Shown here in pieces: positions 1-6,044 of a DNA stretch of 6,044 nucleotides (position 1 is the stretch's first letter; the number at the start of each line of letters is the position of its first letter). This DNA comes from Desulfocapsa sp. (GTDB taxonomy: Bacteria > Desulfobacterota > Desulfobulbia > Desulfobulbales > Desulfocapsaceae). Location: the NCBI GenBank assembly GCA_029942265.1, contig JAOZTO010000164.1, forward strand, positions 1 to 6,044, read 5' to 3'. The notes beneath the pieces were generated by a model that was given only the letters and a program-made list of their open reading frames with translations, ran no database searches and was not told where the DNA came from. Position numbers and translations under genes: made by a program.

Positions 1-170
1 GATATAACAGCAGGTTGCCAATTGTTATCTATGCACCGAAAGGATTCGAAATACAGTATCGAATATGGCAGGCACCCACAGTAACAGAGAAAGGAAAACA
101 AGGATAAACACGCAGTTTTTCGTGGCTAAGTCGCCATTTTTGACCTCAACATAAACAGAAGGAACGTACA
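1..170. other. Upstream non-coding stretch, no gene assigned
   Basis: No recognisable gene lies here. Frame 1 on the + strand is open from the window edge to a TAA at 82-84 (27 codons), so it could be the tail of an upstream gene. A run of that length is expected often by chance and its translation resembles nothing I know. Imperfect inverted repeats occur at 4-9/23-28 (ATAACA/TGTTAT) and 45-63 (TTCGA..TAC / GTATCGAA), with no attached function. A small TGGC/GCCA hairpin followed by five T (123-141) is too weak to call a terminator. I found no well-spaced -35/-10 pair for the gene that follows, although TTGCCA at 15-20 resembles a -35 box. Confidence 0.4.
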
Positions 171-1046
171 ATGACTGGTGGGATTTTTGCCGTACTCGAT
201 GATATAGCCATACTTCTTGATGATGCTGCAATAATGAGCAAGGTGGCTGCAAAAAAAACCGCTGCTATACTAGGTGATGATCTTGCAGTAAATGCAGAAA
301 AGGCGACAGGATTTCGGGCAACACGTGAATTGCCTGTGCTTTGGGCGATTACCAAAGGATCTTTTATTAACAAACTAATAATCCTTCCACTCACTTTTCT
401 CATGAGCGCATATGCCCCCTGGCTCGTTGTTCCTATACTTCTGTTCGGTGGTGCATATCTCAGCTATGAAGCAGTTGAAAAGATTTACCACACATTTTTC
501 AGCCACGCATCTCACGAGAAACCCGCGGCTGAAACGGTCAGTGACGAAGCAGAACTCCTTAAAATTGAAAAAACAAAAATTAAATCTGCGGTTCGTACCG
601 ACTTTATTCTCTCCATCGAAATTATCATGATAGCACTGGGTACAGTGTTGGATCAGCCGCTGATTATGCAGATAATTGTCGTTATTGTGATTGCCACGAT
701 TGCCACTATCGGTGTCTACGGCCTGGTTGCCTTGCTCGTTCGCATGGATGACGTCGGTTTCTTTCTTATTGAACGATCAAAACAGACACAAGGAACAAGG
801 GCGAGCTTATTAGCTGGAACCGGAAAACTGCTTGTCGCCGCATTGCCAAAGGTAATCCGCATCCTCGGAATTGTCGGAACAATTGCAATGCTACTGGTTG
901 GTGGTGGGATGTTTACACACAATATCGACATCTTACATAAGGCAGTAGCTGGTATGCCATCCTTACTTGCCGATATGCTTGTTGGATCACTGGTCGGCGC
1001 TATTCTGGTAGGAGGGCAGCTGCTAGTAAAGACAGTCAAGAAATGA
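171..1046 (+). CDS. DUF808 / YedI-family inner-membrane protein
   Basis: This 291-residue integral membrane protein belongs to the DUF808 (YedI) family, whose biochemical role is not established. The N-terminus carries the family hallmark: DDIAILLDDAA at 10-20, then SKVAAKKTAAILGDDLAVNA at 23-42, then RELPVLWAITKGSFINKLI at 52-70. RTDFILSIEIIMIALG at 142-157 is a second strongly conserved block. Hydrophobic segments likely to span the membrane lie near 68-98 (probably two), 146-162, 166-190, 228-248 and 264-285. A charged loop at about 112-140 (rich in Glu and Lys) separates the first pair from the rest. There is no cleavable signal peptide. The length is close to E. coli YedI (about 305 residues). 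The ATG start is supported by AAGGAA at 159-164, six bases upstream, and by the family N-terminus beginning at once. It stands alone on this strand and converges on the U32 gene, so there is no operon clue to its function. Confidence 0.92.
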   Translation: MTGGIFAVLDDIAILLDDAAIMSKVAAKKTAAILGDDLAVNAEKATGFRATRELPVLWAITKGSFINKLIILPLTFLMSAYAPWLVVPILLFGGAYLSYEAVEKIYHTFFSHASHEKPAAETVSDEAELLKIEKTKIKSAVRTDFILSIEIIMIALGTVLDQPLIMQIIVVIVIATIATIGVYGLVALLVRMDDVGFFLIERSKQTQGTRASLLAGTGKLLVAALPKVIRILGIVGTIAMLLVGGGMFTHNIDILHKAVAGMPSLLADMLVGSLVGAILVGGQLLVKTVKK

Positions 1047-1061
1047 AGGTATCTCACATAT

Positions 1062-2333
1062 TTATTTTATATTACGCCGTAAAATACCGTTTAATTGTGT
1101 ATGCTTCAATGCAGGTTCCGTACACAGTAGCACAATATTACCGGGATTAGCACGCTGTATCTCTTCACCTTTTTCAGTTTTCATTGCAGTTACTGTGCAG
1201 GCTTCGTATTCGATTCCAGGCAACATATACTCAATTTGATCACCTGTTTCCAGAACATTTCGTGCCTCAACCAGTGGTACACTCCCCTCTTTTCTTATAA
1301 CGGCAACCGGTTCTACTTCCATGGGAACCCGTGAAGTGTTGTAAAGCATTTCACTGCTACCCGGTGCCTGTTTGAAAAAGTTTTCACTAACACCGCGAGT
1401 CCCTGTTTTAACAATTTCCCTGCCAAACTCAGCTGGAAGGACAATATCTTCAGGTCTTTCCCACGCTTCCACCGGAAGACTTTTCAGATAATCGAGAGCT
1501 GCACGATAAATACGTGTCACACCACCCACGTAGAATATGGACTTCATTCGTCCTTCAATTTTTAGTGAGTTTACTCCACTTGCCACAAGTTCAGGTAAAC
1601 CCTCTAAAAGACAGAGATCCTTGGAATTAAAGATATATGTGCCACGTTCATCTTCTTCCACAGGAAAATATTCATCGGGTCGTTTCTCCTCAACTAATTT
1701 ATAACTGTATCTGCAAGGATGAGCGCAAGCTCCCTGATTGGCATCTCTACCTGTCATATAATTGGAAAGCATACATCGGCCAGAATAGGAGATACAAAGA
1801 GCGCCATGAACAAATATTTCCAGTTCCTTTGAATTTTGTCTTCGTACTTCCTGAATTTCTTCAAGGGATAGCTCCCGGGCAAGATTAAGGCGACTAACCC
1901 CCTGTTCGAACCAGAATGCAGCAGCCTGGGCATTACTGACGTTTGCCTGAGTAGATAGATGAATAGGGATCTCTGGTACACAATGTACAGCGCACCCCAG
2001 AATACCTGGGTCTGAAATAATTAAACCGTCCACATCTGCTTTCTGTAACTGAAACAGGTAGTCATCCAGTCCTGCGAAATCACGATTGTGGGCAAAAATG
2101 TTTATGGTTATATACACTTTCACGTTATGAGTATGGGCGTAGCGCACAGCCTCAGCCATTGTTTCATCATCGAAATTCCCGGCTCTGGCACGTAGACTGA
2201 ATTGTTTCCCTCCCATATACACCGCATCTGCACCGTAATGGATTGCAGTACGCATTTTTTCAAAATTTCCGGCTGGGGCAAGGAGTTCAGGAATGACAGG
2301 ACTCACCTTTTTGCTTCTTTCATTTTTGTTCAT
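1062..2333 (-). CDS. trhP: U32 family protein, TrhP/YegQ-like tRNA hydroxylation protein
   Basis: This 423-residue protein belongs to the former 'peptidase U32' family. Studied members act in hydroxylation of RNA or ubiquinone rather than proteolysis; E. coli TrhP (YegQ) is needed for prephenate-dependent 5-hydroxyuridine at tRNA position 34. PELLAPAGNFEKM at 15-27 and GADAVYMGGKQFSLRAR at 34-50 form the N-terminal signature. The PROSITE-type U32 motif is intact at 172-190 (E-x-F-x2-G-A-L-C-x4-G-x-C-x-L-S). Cys180, Cys187, Cys203 and Cys207 have the C-x6-C-x15-C-x3-C spacing expected for a [4Fe-4S] cluster. Residues from about 335 form a beta-rich tail like the U32 C-terminal domain. Length fits TrhP (about 450) rather than RlhA (about 650, with an extra domain) or UbiU/UbiV (about 300-330). 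The usual HRxYTTGF-like stretch is replaced by GTRGVSENFF at 311-320. The listed ATG has no Shine-Dalgarno sequence; an alternative start at the ATT of residue 14 is treated separately. Family assignment is firm; the exact TrhP role is inferred. Confidence 0.85.
   Translation of the reverse strand: MNKNERSKKVSPVIPELLAPAGNFEKMRTAIHYGADAVYMGGKQFSLRARAGNFDDETMAEAVRYAHTHNVKVYITINIFAHNRDFAGLDDYLFQLQKADVDGLIISDPGILGCAVHCVPEIPIHLSTQANVSNAQAAAFWFEQGVSRLNLARELSLEEIQEVRRQNSKELEIFVHGALCISYSGRCMLSNYMTGRDANQGACAHPCRYSYKLVEEKRPDEYFPVEEDERGTYIFNSKDLCLLEGLPELVASGVNSLKIEGRMKSIFYVGGVTRIYRAALDYLKSLPVEAWERPEDIVLPAEFGREIVKTGTRGVSENFFKQAPGSSEMLYNTSRVPMEVEPVAVIRKEGSVPLVEARNVLETGDQIEYMLPGIEYEACTVTAMKTEKGEEIQRANPGNIVLLCTEPALKHTQLNGILRRNIK
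2302..2309 (-). promoter_or_regulatory. Internal Shine-Dalgarno suggesting an ATT start for the U32 gene
   Basis: Read on the minus strand, AAGGTGAG lies seven bases before an in-frame ATT (2294-2292) that would begin the protein exactly at (M)PELLAPAG, the usual N-terminus of U32 proteins. The annotated ATG at 2333 has only AGTGTAAA in front of it, with no anti-SD match, and adds thirteen Lys/Glu/Asn-rich residues with no family counterpart. ATT initiation is rare but real in bacteria (E. coli infC). This site is seen directly; its use is an inference. Confidence 0.35.
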
Positions 2334-2355
2334 TTTACACTATTATTAAGGTTCT

Positions 2356-2385
2356 ATTAAAGGGTTCTAACGGCTTGTTCGACAA
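2356..2385 (-). promoter_or_regulatory. Candidate sigma-70-type promoter for the U32 gene
   Basis: On the minus strand, TTGTCG (2385-2380, four of six to the -35 consensus) is followed after 18 bases by TTTAAT (2361-2356, five of six to the -10 consensus). Transcription would begin near 2349, giving a leader of about 15 bases to the ATG at 2333, or about 55 bases to the alternative ATT. The -35 box lies inside the first codons of mnmA if mnmA starts at 2375, so the two divergent units would share this short stretch. This is a pattern match only. Confidence 0.35.
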
Positions 2386-3469
2386 TAACTGTACAGTTCC
2401 ATACTTTAAACCTCATTGTAAATCAAGAAATCAAGTGGGAAAAACACAAATCGGAATTGCCATGAGTGGAGGTGTAGACTCCACTGCCTGTGCATTACTG
2501 TTGCAAAAAAAATTTACTGTTCACGGTTTTTTTATGCAATTGGCTCAACCTGATCTTTCTGATCAGATTGCCCAGGTGTCAGCAGTTGCCAAACAATGTG
2601 GAATTCCTTTACATATTATTGACATGAAAAGCTATTTTGAGGAAAAAGTATTGAACTATTTTTCTAATTCCTACAAAAATGGACGTACTCCCAATCCCTG
2701 TATGATCTGTAATCGTGAAATTAAATTTGGCCTGTTTATGAATGCAATTGTCGATTATGGTATAGAACATATCGCCACTGGGCATTATGTCAATCTCATT
2801 GAAGATAATGGCTGTTTTTTTCTGAAACAGGGCAAAGATCTACGCAAAGATCAATCATATTTTCTTGCACGGCTTACCCAAAGCCAACTTGCCAGGGTGA
2901 AATTTCCATTGGGAGAAATGACAAAATCTGCCGTGTATGACTTTGTTGAGAAACAAGGATTCAGTAATTTTCGTGGGCAGGAAAGTCAGGATATCTGTTT
3001 TCTTGGTGACGAATCTGTCGGTGAATTTCTCGAAACACAGACGGATAACGTGGCTATCACTGGTGATATTGTCAGTTCAAAAGGGCAAGTTTTGGGGCAA
3101 CACAATGGGATACATAACTACACCATCGGTCAACGCAAAGGGCTTGGCATCGCTGCTGCAACGCCTCTTTATGTGATTAGTATAGATCCTGCGAACAATC
3201 TGGTTATTGTAGGTGAAAACCATGAACTTTATCAAGATAAGATCGTTGTTGACGATCTCTTCTGGACATGTGACAATATCCCCATGGAAGGTCGTGAGTA
3301 TCAGGTTCGTATCCGTTATGGTCACCAGGGACAAAATGCACAAATCAAACAGATTTCAGAAAACCGTTATGCAATTGTGTTTACAGAAAAACAGCGAGCC
3401 GTTACTCCTGGGCAGTTTGCCGTGATCTACGATCAGGGGCTGGTGATTGGCAGTGGTGAGATTCAGTGA
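2375..3469 (+). CDS. mnmA: tRNA-specific 2-thiouridylase MnmA
   Basis: MnmA adenylates U34 of tRNA-Lys, tRNA-Glu and tRNA-Gln and replaces the 2-oxygen with sulfur from a cysteine persulfide, in the cytoplasm. The ATP-binding PP-loop SGGVDS is at residues 31-36. RTPNPCMICN at 104-113 holds the catalytic Cys109 (E. coli Cys102), and ESQDICF at 203-209 holds the persulfide Cys208 (E. coli Cys199). ATGHY (134-138), KDQSYFL (158-164) and YTIGQRKGLG (249-258) are further family blocks; the C-terminal half is the expected beta-rich tRNA-binding region. The TTG start at 2375 has AAAGGG at 2359-2364, ten bases upstream, but residues 1-20 do not resemble the family. The in-frame GTG at 2435 would give a 344-residue protein with a normal N-terminus but no evident SD. 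It is the first gene of the mnmA-mtaB-cinA operon. Function is near certain; the start is not. Confidence 0.95.
   Translation: MFDNNCTVPYFKPHCKSRNQVGKTQIGIAMSGGVDSTACALLLQKKFTVHGFFMQLAQPDLSDQIAQVSAVAKQCGIPLHIIDMKSYFEEKVLNYFSNSYKNGRTPNPCMICNREIKFGLFMNAIVDYGIEHIATGHYVNLIEDNGCFFLKQGKDLRKDQSYFLARLTQSQLARVKFPLGEMTKSAVYDFVEKQGFSNFRGQESQDICFLGDESVGEFLETQTDNVAITGDIVSSKGQVLGQHNGIHNYTIGQRKGLGIAAATPLYVISIDPANNLVIVGENHELYQDKIVVDDLFWTCDNIPMEGREYQVRIRYGHQGQNAQIKQISENRYAIVFTEKQRAVTPGQFAVIYDQGLVIGSGEIQ
3455..3460 (+). promoter_or_regulatory. Shine-Dalgarno for the GTG start of mtaB
   Basis: GGTGAG inside the last codons of mnmA sits five bases before the GTG at 3466. It supports GTG as the true start of mtaB, which places the initiation site over the mnmA stop codon (GTGA) and implies translational coupling. 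Confidence 0.6.
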
Positions 3470-4779
3470 AGAAAAAAGTCCTTATCAACACACTTGGTTG
3501 CAAAGTAAATCAATACGAGTCTGCTGCTTTTCTTTGTGCTTTTCAGGAATCTGGTTGTACAGTTGCCAAAGCTGGAGAAAACGCTGATATTATTGTTATT
3601 AACACCTGTACAGTCACTGCTAAAGCTGGTGCTCAATCTCGCCAGACAATTCGCAGGCTGATACGTCGTCATCCTGATGCCGAAGTTGTTATCACCGGCT
3701 GTTACGCACAGATGGCTGCCAACGAACTTGCCGAAATGGTTGAAAGCCCTGTCACTATTGTTGGAAATGGCAATAAACATCTCCTTGTTGAAGCCGCATT
3801 ACGTGAAACATCCTCCGATCTCGCCATGATTATGGGACGCATCTTAAATAAAAACGAAGTGTGCGACCTTCCTATACAACGTTTCGGTGACCGTACCAGA
3901 GCATATATCCGTGTCCAGGACGGTTGTGAAAACTTTTGTACCTACTGTATTGTGCCATATACTCGGGGACCAAGTCGCAGCGTACCAATACAAGACGTGC
4001 TTGCGCAAACTGCACGTTTTGAAAAAGCTGGACACAGGGAAATTGTAGTCACAGGTATTCACGTTGGCATGTATGGCAAAGACTTGCACGAAAAATTTGA
4101 TATTGCATCGCTCATGGTTGCAATGTGCACAGCACACCCCGACATTCGATTTAGACTCAGTTCCATCGAACCATTGGAAATAACTGACACACTCCTTGAT
4201 GCAATGCAGTCATGCGCAAACTTTATGCCCCATTTCCACATCCCACTTCAAAGTGGTGATGACACTATCCTCAAACGTATGCACAGGGGATACGACAGAG
4301 AAACTTTTCGCACTATTATTCATAAATGTATAGATGCGTTTCCAGATGCCGCAATAGGCATTGATATTCTTGCCGGGTTTCCGGGCGAAGGTGAGGAAGA
4401 GTTTTTACAATCCAAAAATCTTCTTCAAGAAATTGATGCTAGTTATTTCCACGTTTTTCCTTACTCAAAACGCCCTAAAACACCTGCCGCAACCTTTACA
4501 GATCAAGTACCCAAAGCCGTGAGTCAGAAAAGAGTATCAGAATTGCGTGAGCTTGCAAAAGAGAAACAACATGCGTTTTATTCACGCTTTATTAACACAT
4601 CTCGCCCTGTACTTGTAGAGCATAAGCCCCATGGTAATGGTATGCTCAGCGGCTTTACGGACAACTACATCCCAATTGTTTTTGATGGAGCAGACTCTCT
4701 TATGGGGAAAATCATCCCAATCAAGCTTGAATATATTAACGATGGGATTGTGCAAGGTAAGTACGTGGTGGAGAAATAG
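3466..4779 (+). CDS. mtaB: tRNA t6A37 methylthiotransferase MtaB (radical SAM)
   Basis: MtaB converts N6-threonylcarbamoyladenosine at position 37 of ANN-decoding tRNAs to its 2-methylthio form (ms2t6A), using SAM and two [4Fe-4S] clusters. The N-terminal UPF0004 domain has cluster ligands Cys12, Cys48 and Cys79 in TLGCKVNQYES, INTCTVT and ITGCYAQ. The first motif separates MtaB from MiaB (TFGCQMN-like) and RimO (SLGCPKN-like). The radical SAM triad is Cys154, Cys158 and Cys161 in DGCENFCTYCIVPYTRG. HFHIPLQSGDDTILKRMHRGY near 256-276 and GIDILAGFPGE near 299-309 are the conserved core blocks. Residues from about 375 form the TRAM RNA-binding domain. The length of 437 is typical. The GTG start overlaps the mnmA stop by four bases and has GGTGAG five bases upstream; the next gene begins one base after its TAG. 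No key residue is missing. Confidence 0.95.
   Translation: MKKKVLINTLGCKVNQYESAAFLCAFQESGCTVAKAGENADIIVINTCTVTAKAGAQSRQTIRRLIRRHPDAEVVITGCYAQMAANELAEMVESPVTIVGNGNKHLLVEAALRETSSDLAMIMGRILNKNEVCDLPIQRFGDRTRAYIRVQDGCENFCTYCIVPYTRGPSRSVPIQDVLAQTARFEKAGHREIVVTGIHVGMYGKDLHEKFDIASLMVAMCTAHPDIRFRLSSIEPLEITDTLLDAMQSCANFMPHFHIPLQSGDDTILKRMHRGYDRETFRTIIHKCIDAFPDAAIGIDILAGFPGEGEEEFLQSKNLLQEIDASYFHVFPYSKRPKTPAATFTDQVPKAVSQKRVSELRELAKEKQHAFYSRFINTSRPVLVEHKPHGNGMLSGFTDNYIPIVFDGADSLMGKIIPIKLEYINDGIVQGKYVVEK
4770..4773 (+). promoter_or_regulatory. Shine-Dalgarno fixing the cinA start
   Basis: GGAG (within GGTGGAG, 4767-4773) lies seven bases before the ATG at 4781. The cinA reading frame stays open upstream to an ATG at 4631 inside mtaB, but this site and the family N-terminus (EIIAIGNEL) both point to 4781. 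Confidence 0.7.
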
Positions 4780-4780
4780 T

Positions 4781-6019
4781 ATGCTTGGAGAAATTATCGC
4801 CATTGGAAATGAACTTACGTCAGGGAGAATCCCTAATACCACTAGTGGATTTGCGGCGCATCATCTCTTTGAAGCAGGGTATGATATTTACGCCATGCAC
4901 ACGATAGGTGATACGCCTGAACTTATTGGCGAAGCTCTCAATCGTGCCCTTGGTCGGGTTGATTTTGTCATAGTCACTGGCGGTCTTGGCCCCACAGATG
5001 ATGATCTTACAACAGAGGCAGTTTCTGAAGCTCTCAACCGCCCCACCATGCCCAATCTGGAGATCTTATCACTCATACGACAACATCTGGAATCAAATAC
5101 AGACCAGCCTGCAAGCTCGCTTGAAAAACTTGCATGGCTTCCAGAAGGTGCGGAAACATTAAGCCCTAAAACACGAATGGCAGGATTTCAACTTATTCAC
5201 AATGACAAACCGATCTTTTTTCTTCCAGGCATTCCACATCAGATGCGAGTTCTTCTGGTTGAACAGGTACTACCACGACTCGCTACCTGGTACCAAGGAA
5301 GGCAACTAAGTTCTACCCAGCATGTTTATAAAATTTTTGGTAAAACCGAGAGCGATATCAACGCTGACATTGCCTCTCTTGCCCTCGATGAGCATGTGGA
5401 TATTGGCTATTACCCTGTTTTCCCTGATGTACATCTCAGCTTAACCATTCGAGCTGCTAATAGTGCTCTTAGTAAAAAACTTGCAGAGAGTAGTTATAAA
5501 CGTATTTCTGAAAAGCTAGGGCTGTATATTTATGGAAAAGATCATGATAGTATGCCTTCCGTTGTTGGGGAGCTGTTACATAAAAAAGGTTTGCAACTCT
5601 CCATTGCAGAATCCTGTACAGGTGGCCTGATCAGCCATTTGATAACATCTGTTCCGGGCAGTTCTGAATATTTTCTTGGTGGAGTAACATCCTATGCCAA
5701 CTCCATGAAAATTTCTTATCTTGGCGTAAGCGAACAATTGCTTGAGCAACACGGGGCAGTAAGTTCCGAAGTTGCCATGGCAATGGCACACGGAATACGT
5801 GTGCAGAGCAAGGCAGATATTTCAATTTCCATAACAGGTATTGCAGGCCCTGGCGGCGGTAGCGAAGAAAAGCCTGTCGGAACTATTTTTATAGGGATTT
5901 CTGACAAAGACAGAACAGATGCGCACCACTTTCTCTTCTCTGGAAACCGATACGAGATACAACATCTGGTAGCACAAACGGCTCTTGATATTATAAGAAG
6001 ACACCTGTTAAAATGGTAA
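4781..6019 (+). CDS. cinA: CinA-family protein: NMN deamidase / ADP-ribose pyrophosphatase-type, two domains
   Basis: This is a full-length, 412-residue CinA. The N-terminal COG1058 domain (about 1-170) is MoaB/MogA-like: EIIAIGNELTSGRIPNT at 4-20, VTGGLGPTDDD at 65-75 and FLPGIPHQM at 147-155. Studied homologues show ADP-ribose pyrophosphatase activity in this part. A linker region at about 175-255 includes FGKTESDI at 186-193. The C-terminal PncC/CinA domain (about 256-412) has ESCTGG at 277-282, GGVTSYANSMK at 300-310 and ITGIAGPGGG at 351-360, the motifs of nicotinamide mononucleotide amidohydrolase, which returns NMN to nicotinate mononucleotide in NAD recycling. In competence-capable bacteria cinA is linked to DNA uptake and recA, but nothing here suggests that. 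The start at 4781 is chosen over the longer frame from 4631 because the family begins here, GGAG lies seven bases upstream, and the extra residues overlap mtaB in another frame. It is the third gene of the operon. Both domains look intact; the activities are inferred from the family. Confidence 0.95.
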   Translation: MLGEIIAIGNELTSGRIPNTTSGFAAHHLFEAGYDIYAMHTIGDTPELIGEALNRALGRVDFVIVTGGLGPTDDDLTTEAVSEALNRPTMPNLEILSLIRQHLESNTDQPASSLEKLAWLPEGAETLSPKTRMAGFQLIHNDKPIFFLPGIPHQMRVLLVEQVLPRLATWYQGRQLSSTQHVYKIFGKTESDINADIASLALDEHVDIGYYPVFPDVHLSLTIRAANSALSKKLAESSYKRISEKLGLYIYGKDHDSMPSVVGELLHKKGLQLSIAESCTGGLISHLITSVPGSSEYFLGGVTSYANSMKISYLGVSEQLLEQHGAVSSEVAMAMAHGIRVQSKADISISITGIAGPGGGSEEKPVGTIFIGISDKDRTDAHHFLFSGNRYEIQHLVAQTALDIIRRHLLKW

Positions 6020-6044
6020 ATATTCGGCTAGCACCCCATCTTCG
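6013..6044 (+). CDS. Possible start of a fourth operon gene (truncated by window edge)
   Basis: An ATG at 6013-6015 overlaps the last codons of cinA (ATGGTAA) and stays open to the window edge, giving MVNIRLAPHLR. Overlapping starts are the habit of this operon, which makes a continuing gene plausible. Ten codons are too few to name a product, and only a weak purine stretch (AGAAG near 5996-6000) serves as a ribosome site. Confidence 0.3.
   Translation, partial: MVNIRLAPHL

Noticed and set aside
41..63. GGATTCGAA resembling a tRNA T-loop on either strand
   Set aside because: The flanking bases do not pair as a T-stem and no acceptor or anticodon arm can be built around it.
123..141. Hairpin TGGC/GCCA followed by five T, resembling a terminator or attenuator before the DUF808 gene
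   Set aside because: The stem is only four base pairs with a six-base loop, too weak for intrinsic termination.
25..252. Minus-strand 75-codon frame with a hydrophobic C-terminal stretch at the upstream edge
   Set aside because: Half of it is antisense to the DUF808 coding start, it has no family resemblance, and no SD precedes its first ATG; a chance open frame is the simpler reading.
716..1057. Long minus-strand frame opposite the DUF808 gene
   Set aside because: It is a shadow of a well-supported gene, with a Ser/Pro/Thr-rich low-information translation and no family match.
1068..1086. AT-rich inverted repeat (TATATTAC / GTAAAATA) at the convergent junction
   Set aside because: It contains a mismatch, has a three-base loop, is almost all A/T, lies within the U32 coding end and has no adjacent U-run, so it is not a convincing terminator.
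2341..2346. TATTAT as a -10 box for the mnmA operon
   Set aside because: It matches five of six to consensus, but no acceptable -35 sequence is found 15-19 bases upstream, and such AT-rich hexamers are common in this intergenic stretch.
4631..4780. Upstream extension of the cinA frame by 50 codons
   Set aside because: It lies entirely inside mtaB in another frame, has no family similarity, and the ATG at 4781 has its own SD and the family N-terminus.

Overview
The window reads as ordinary bacterial chromosome with moderate GC content and dense coding. The MnmA, MtaB and CinA sequences, and their tight co-directional packing, would fit a Gram-negative anaerobe such as a sulfate reducer of the Desulfobulbales type. 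That placement is an impression from protein style, not a computed assignment, and should be held loosely. No mobile element, CRISPR array, rRNA or tRNA gene, or prophage signature is visible.

Layout: bases 1-170 are non-coding as far as can be supported. A membrane protein of the DUF808/YedI family follows on the + strand (171-1046). It converges on a minus-strand U32-family gene (1062-2333; TrhP/YegQ-type, probable tRNA U34 hydroxylation), with only 15 bases between the two stop codons. A short divergent intergenic region (about 2334-2374) then separates the U32 gene from a compact + strand operon: mnmA (tRNA U34 2-thiolation), mtaB (tRNA t6A37 methylthiolation) and cinA (two-domain NMN deamidase / ADP-ribose pyrophosphatase-type protein). 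mtaB begins at a GTG whose bases overlap the mnmA stop codon, and cinA begins one base after the mtaB stop. A further open frame begins at an ATG overlapping the cinA stop and runs off the window, so the operon may continue.

How the genes fit together: U32/TrhP, MnmA and MtaB would all modify the tRNA anticodon loop, at position 34 or 37. MnmA and MtaB would be expected to meet on the same molecule, tRNA-Lys(UUU), which in well-studied bacteria carries both a 2-thiouridine at 34 and ms2t6A at 37. Two of the three enzymes carry visible Fe-S cysteine sets and MnmA uses persulfide chemistry, so the group depends on sulfur and iron supply. CinA is a nucleotide-salvage protein with no obvious mechanistic link.

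The most notable details are translational. The U32 gene may start at a non-canonical ATT behind a good internal Shine-Dalgarno sequence. The mnmA start is ambiguous between TTG and a downstream GTG. I found no convincing undescribed system here.
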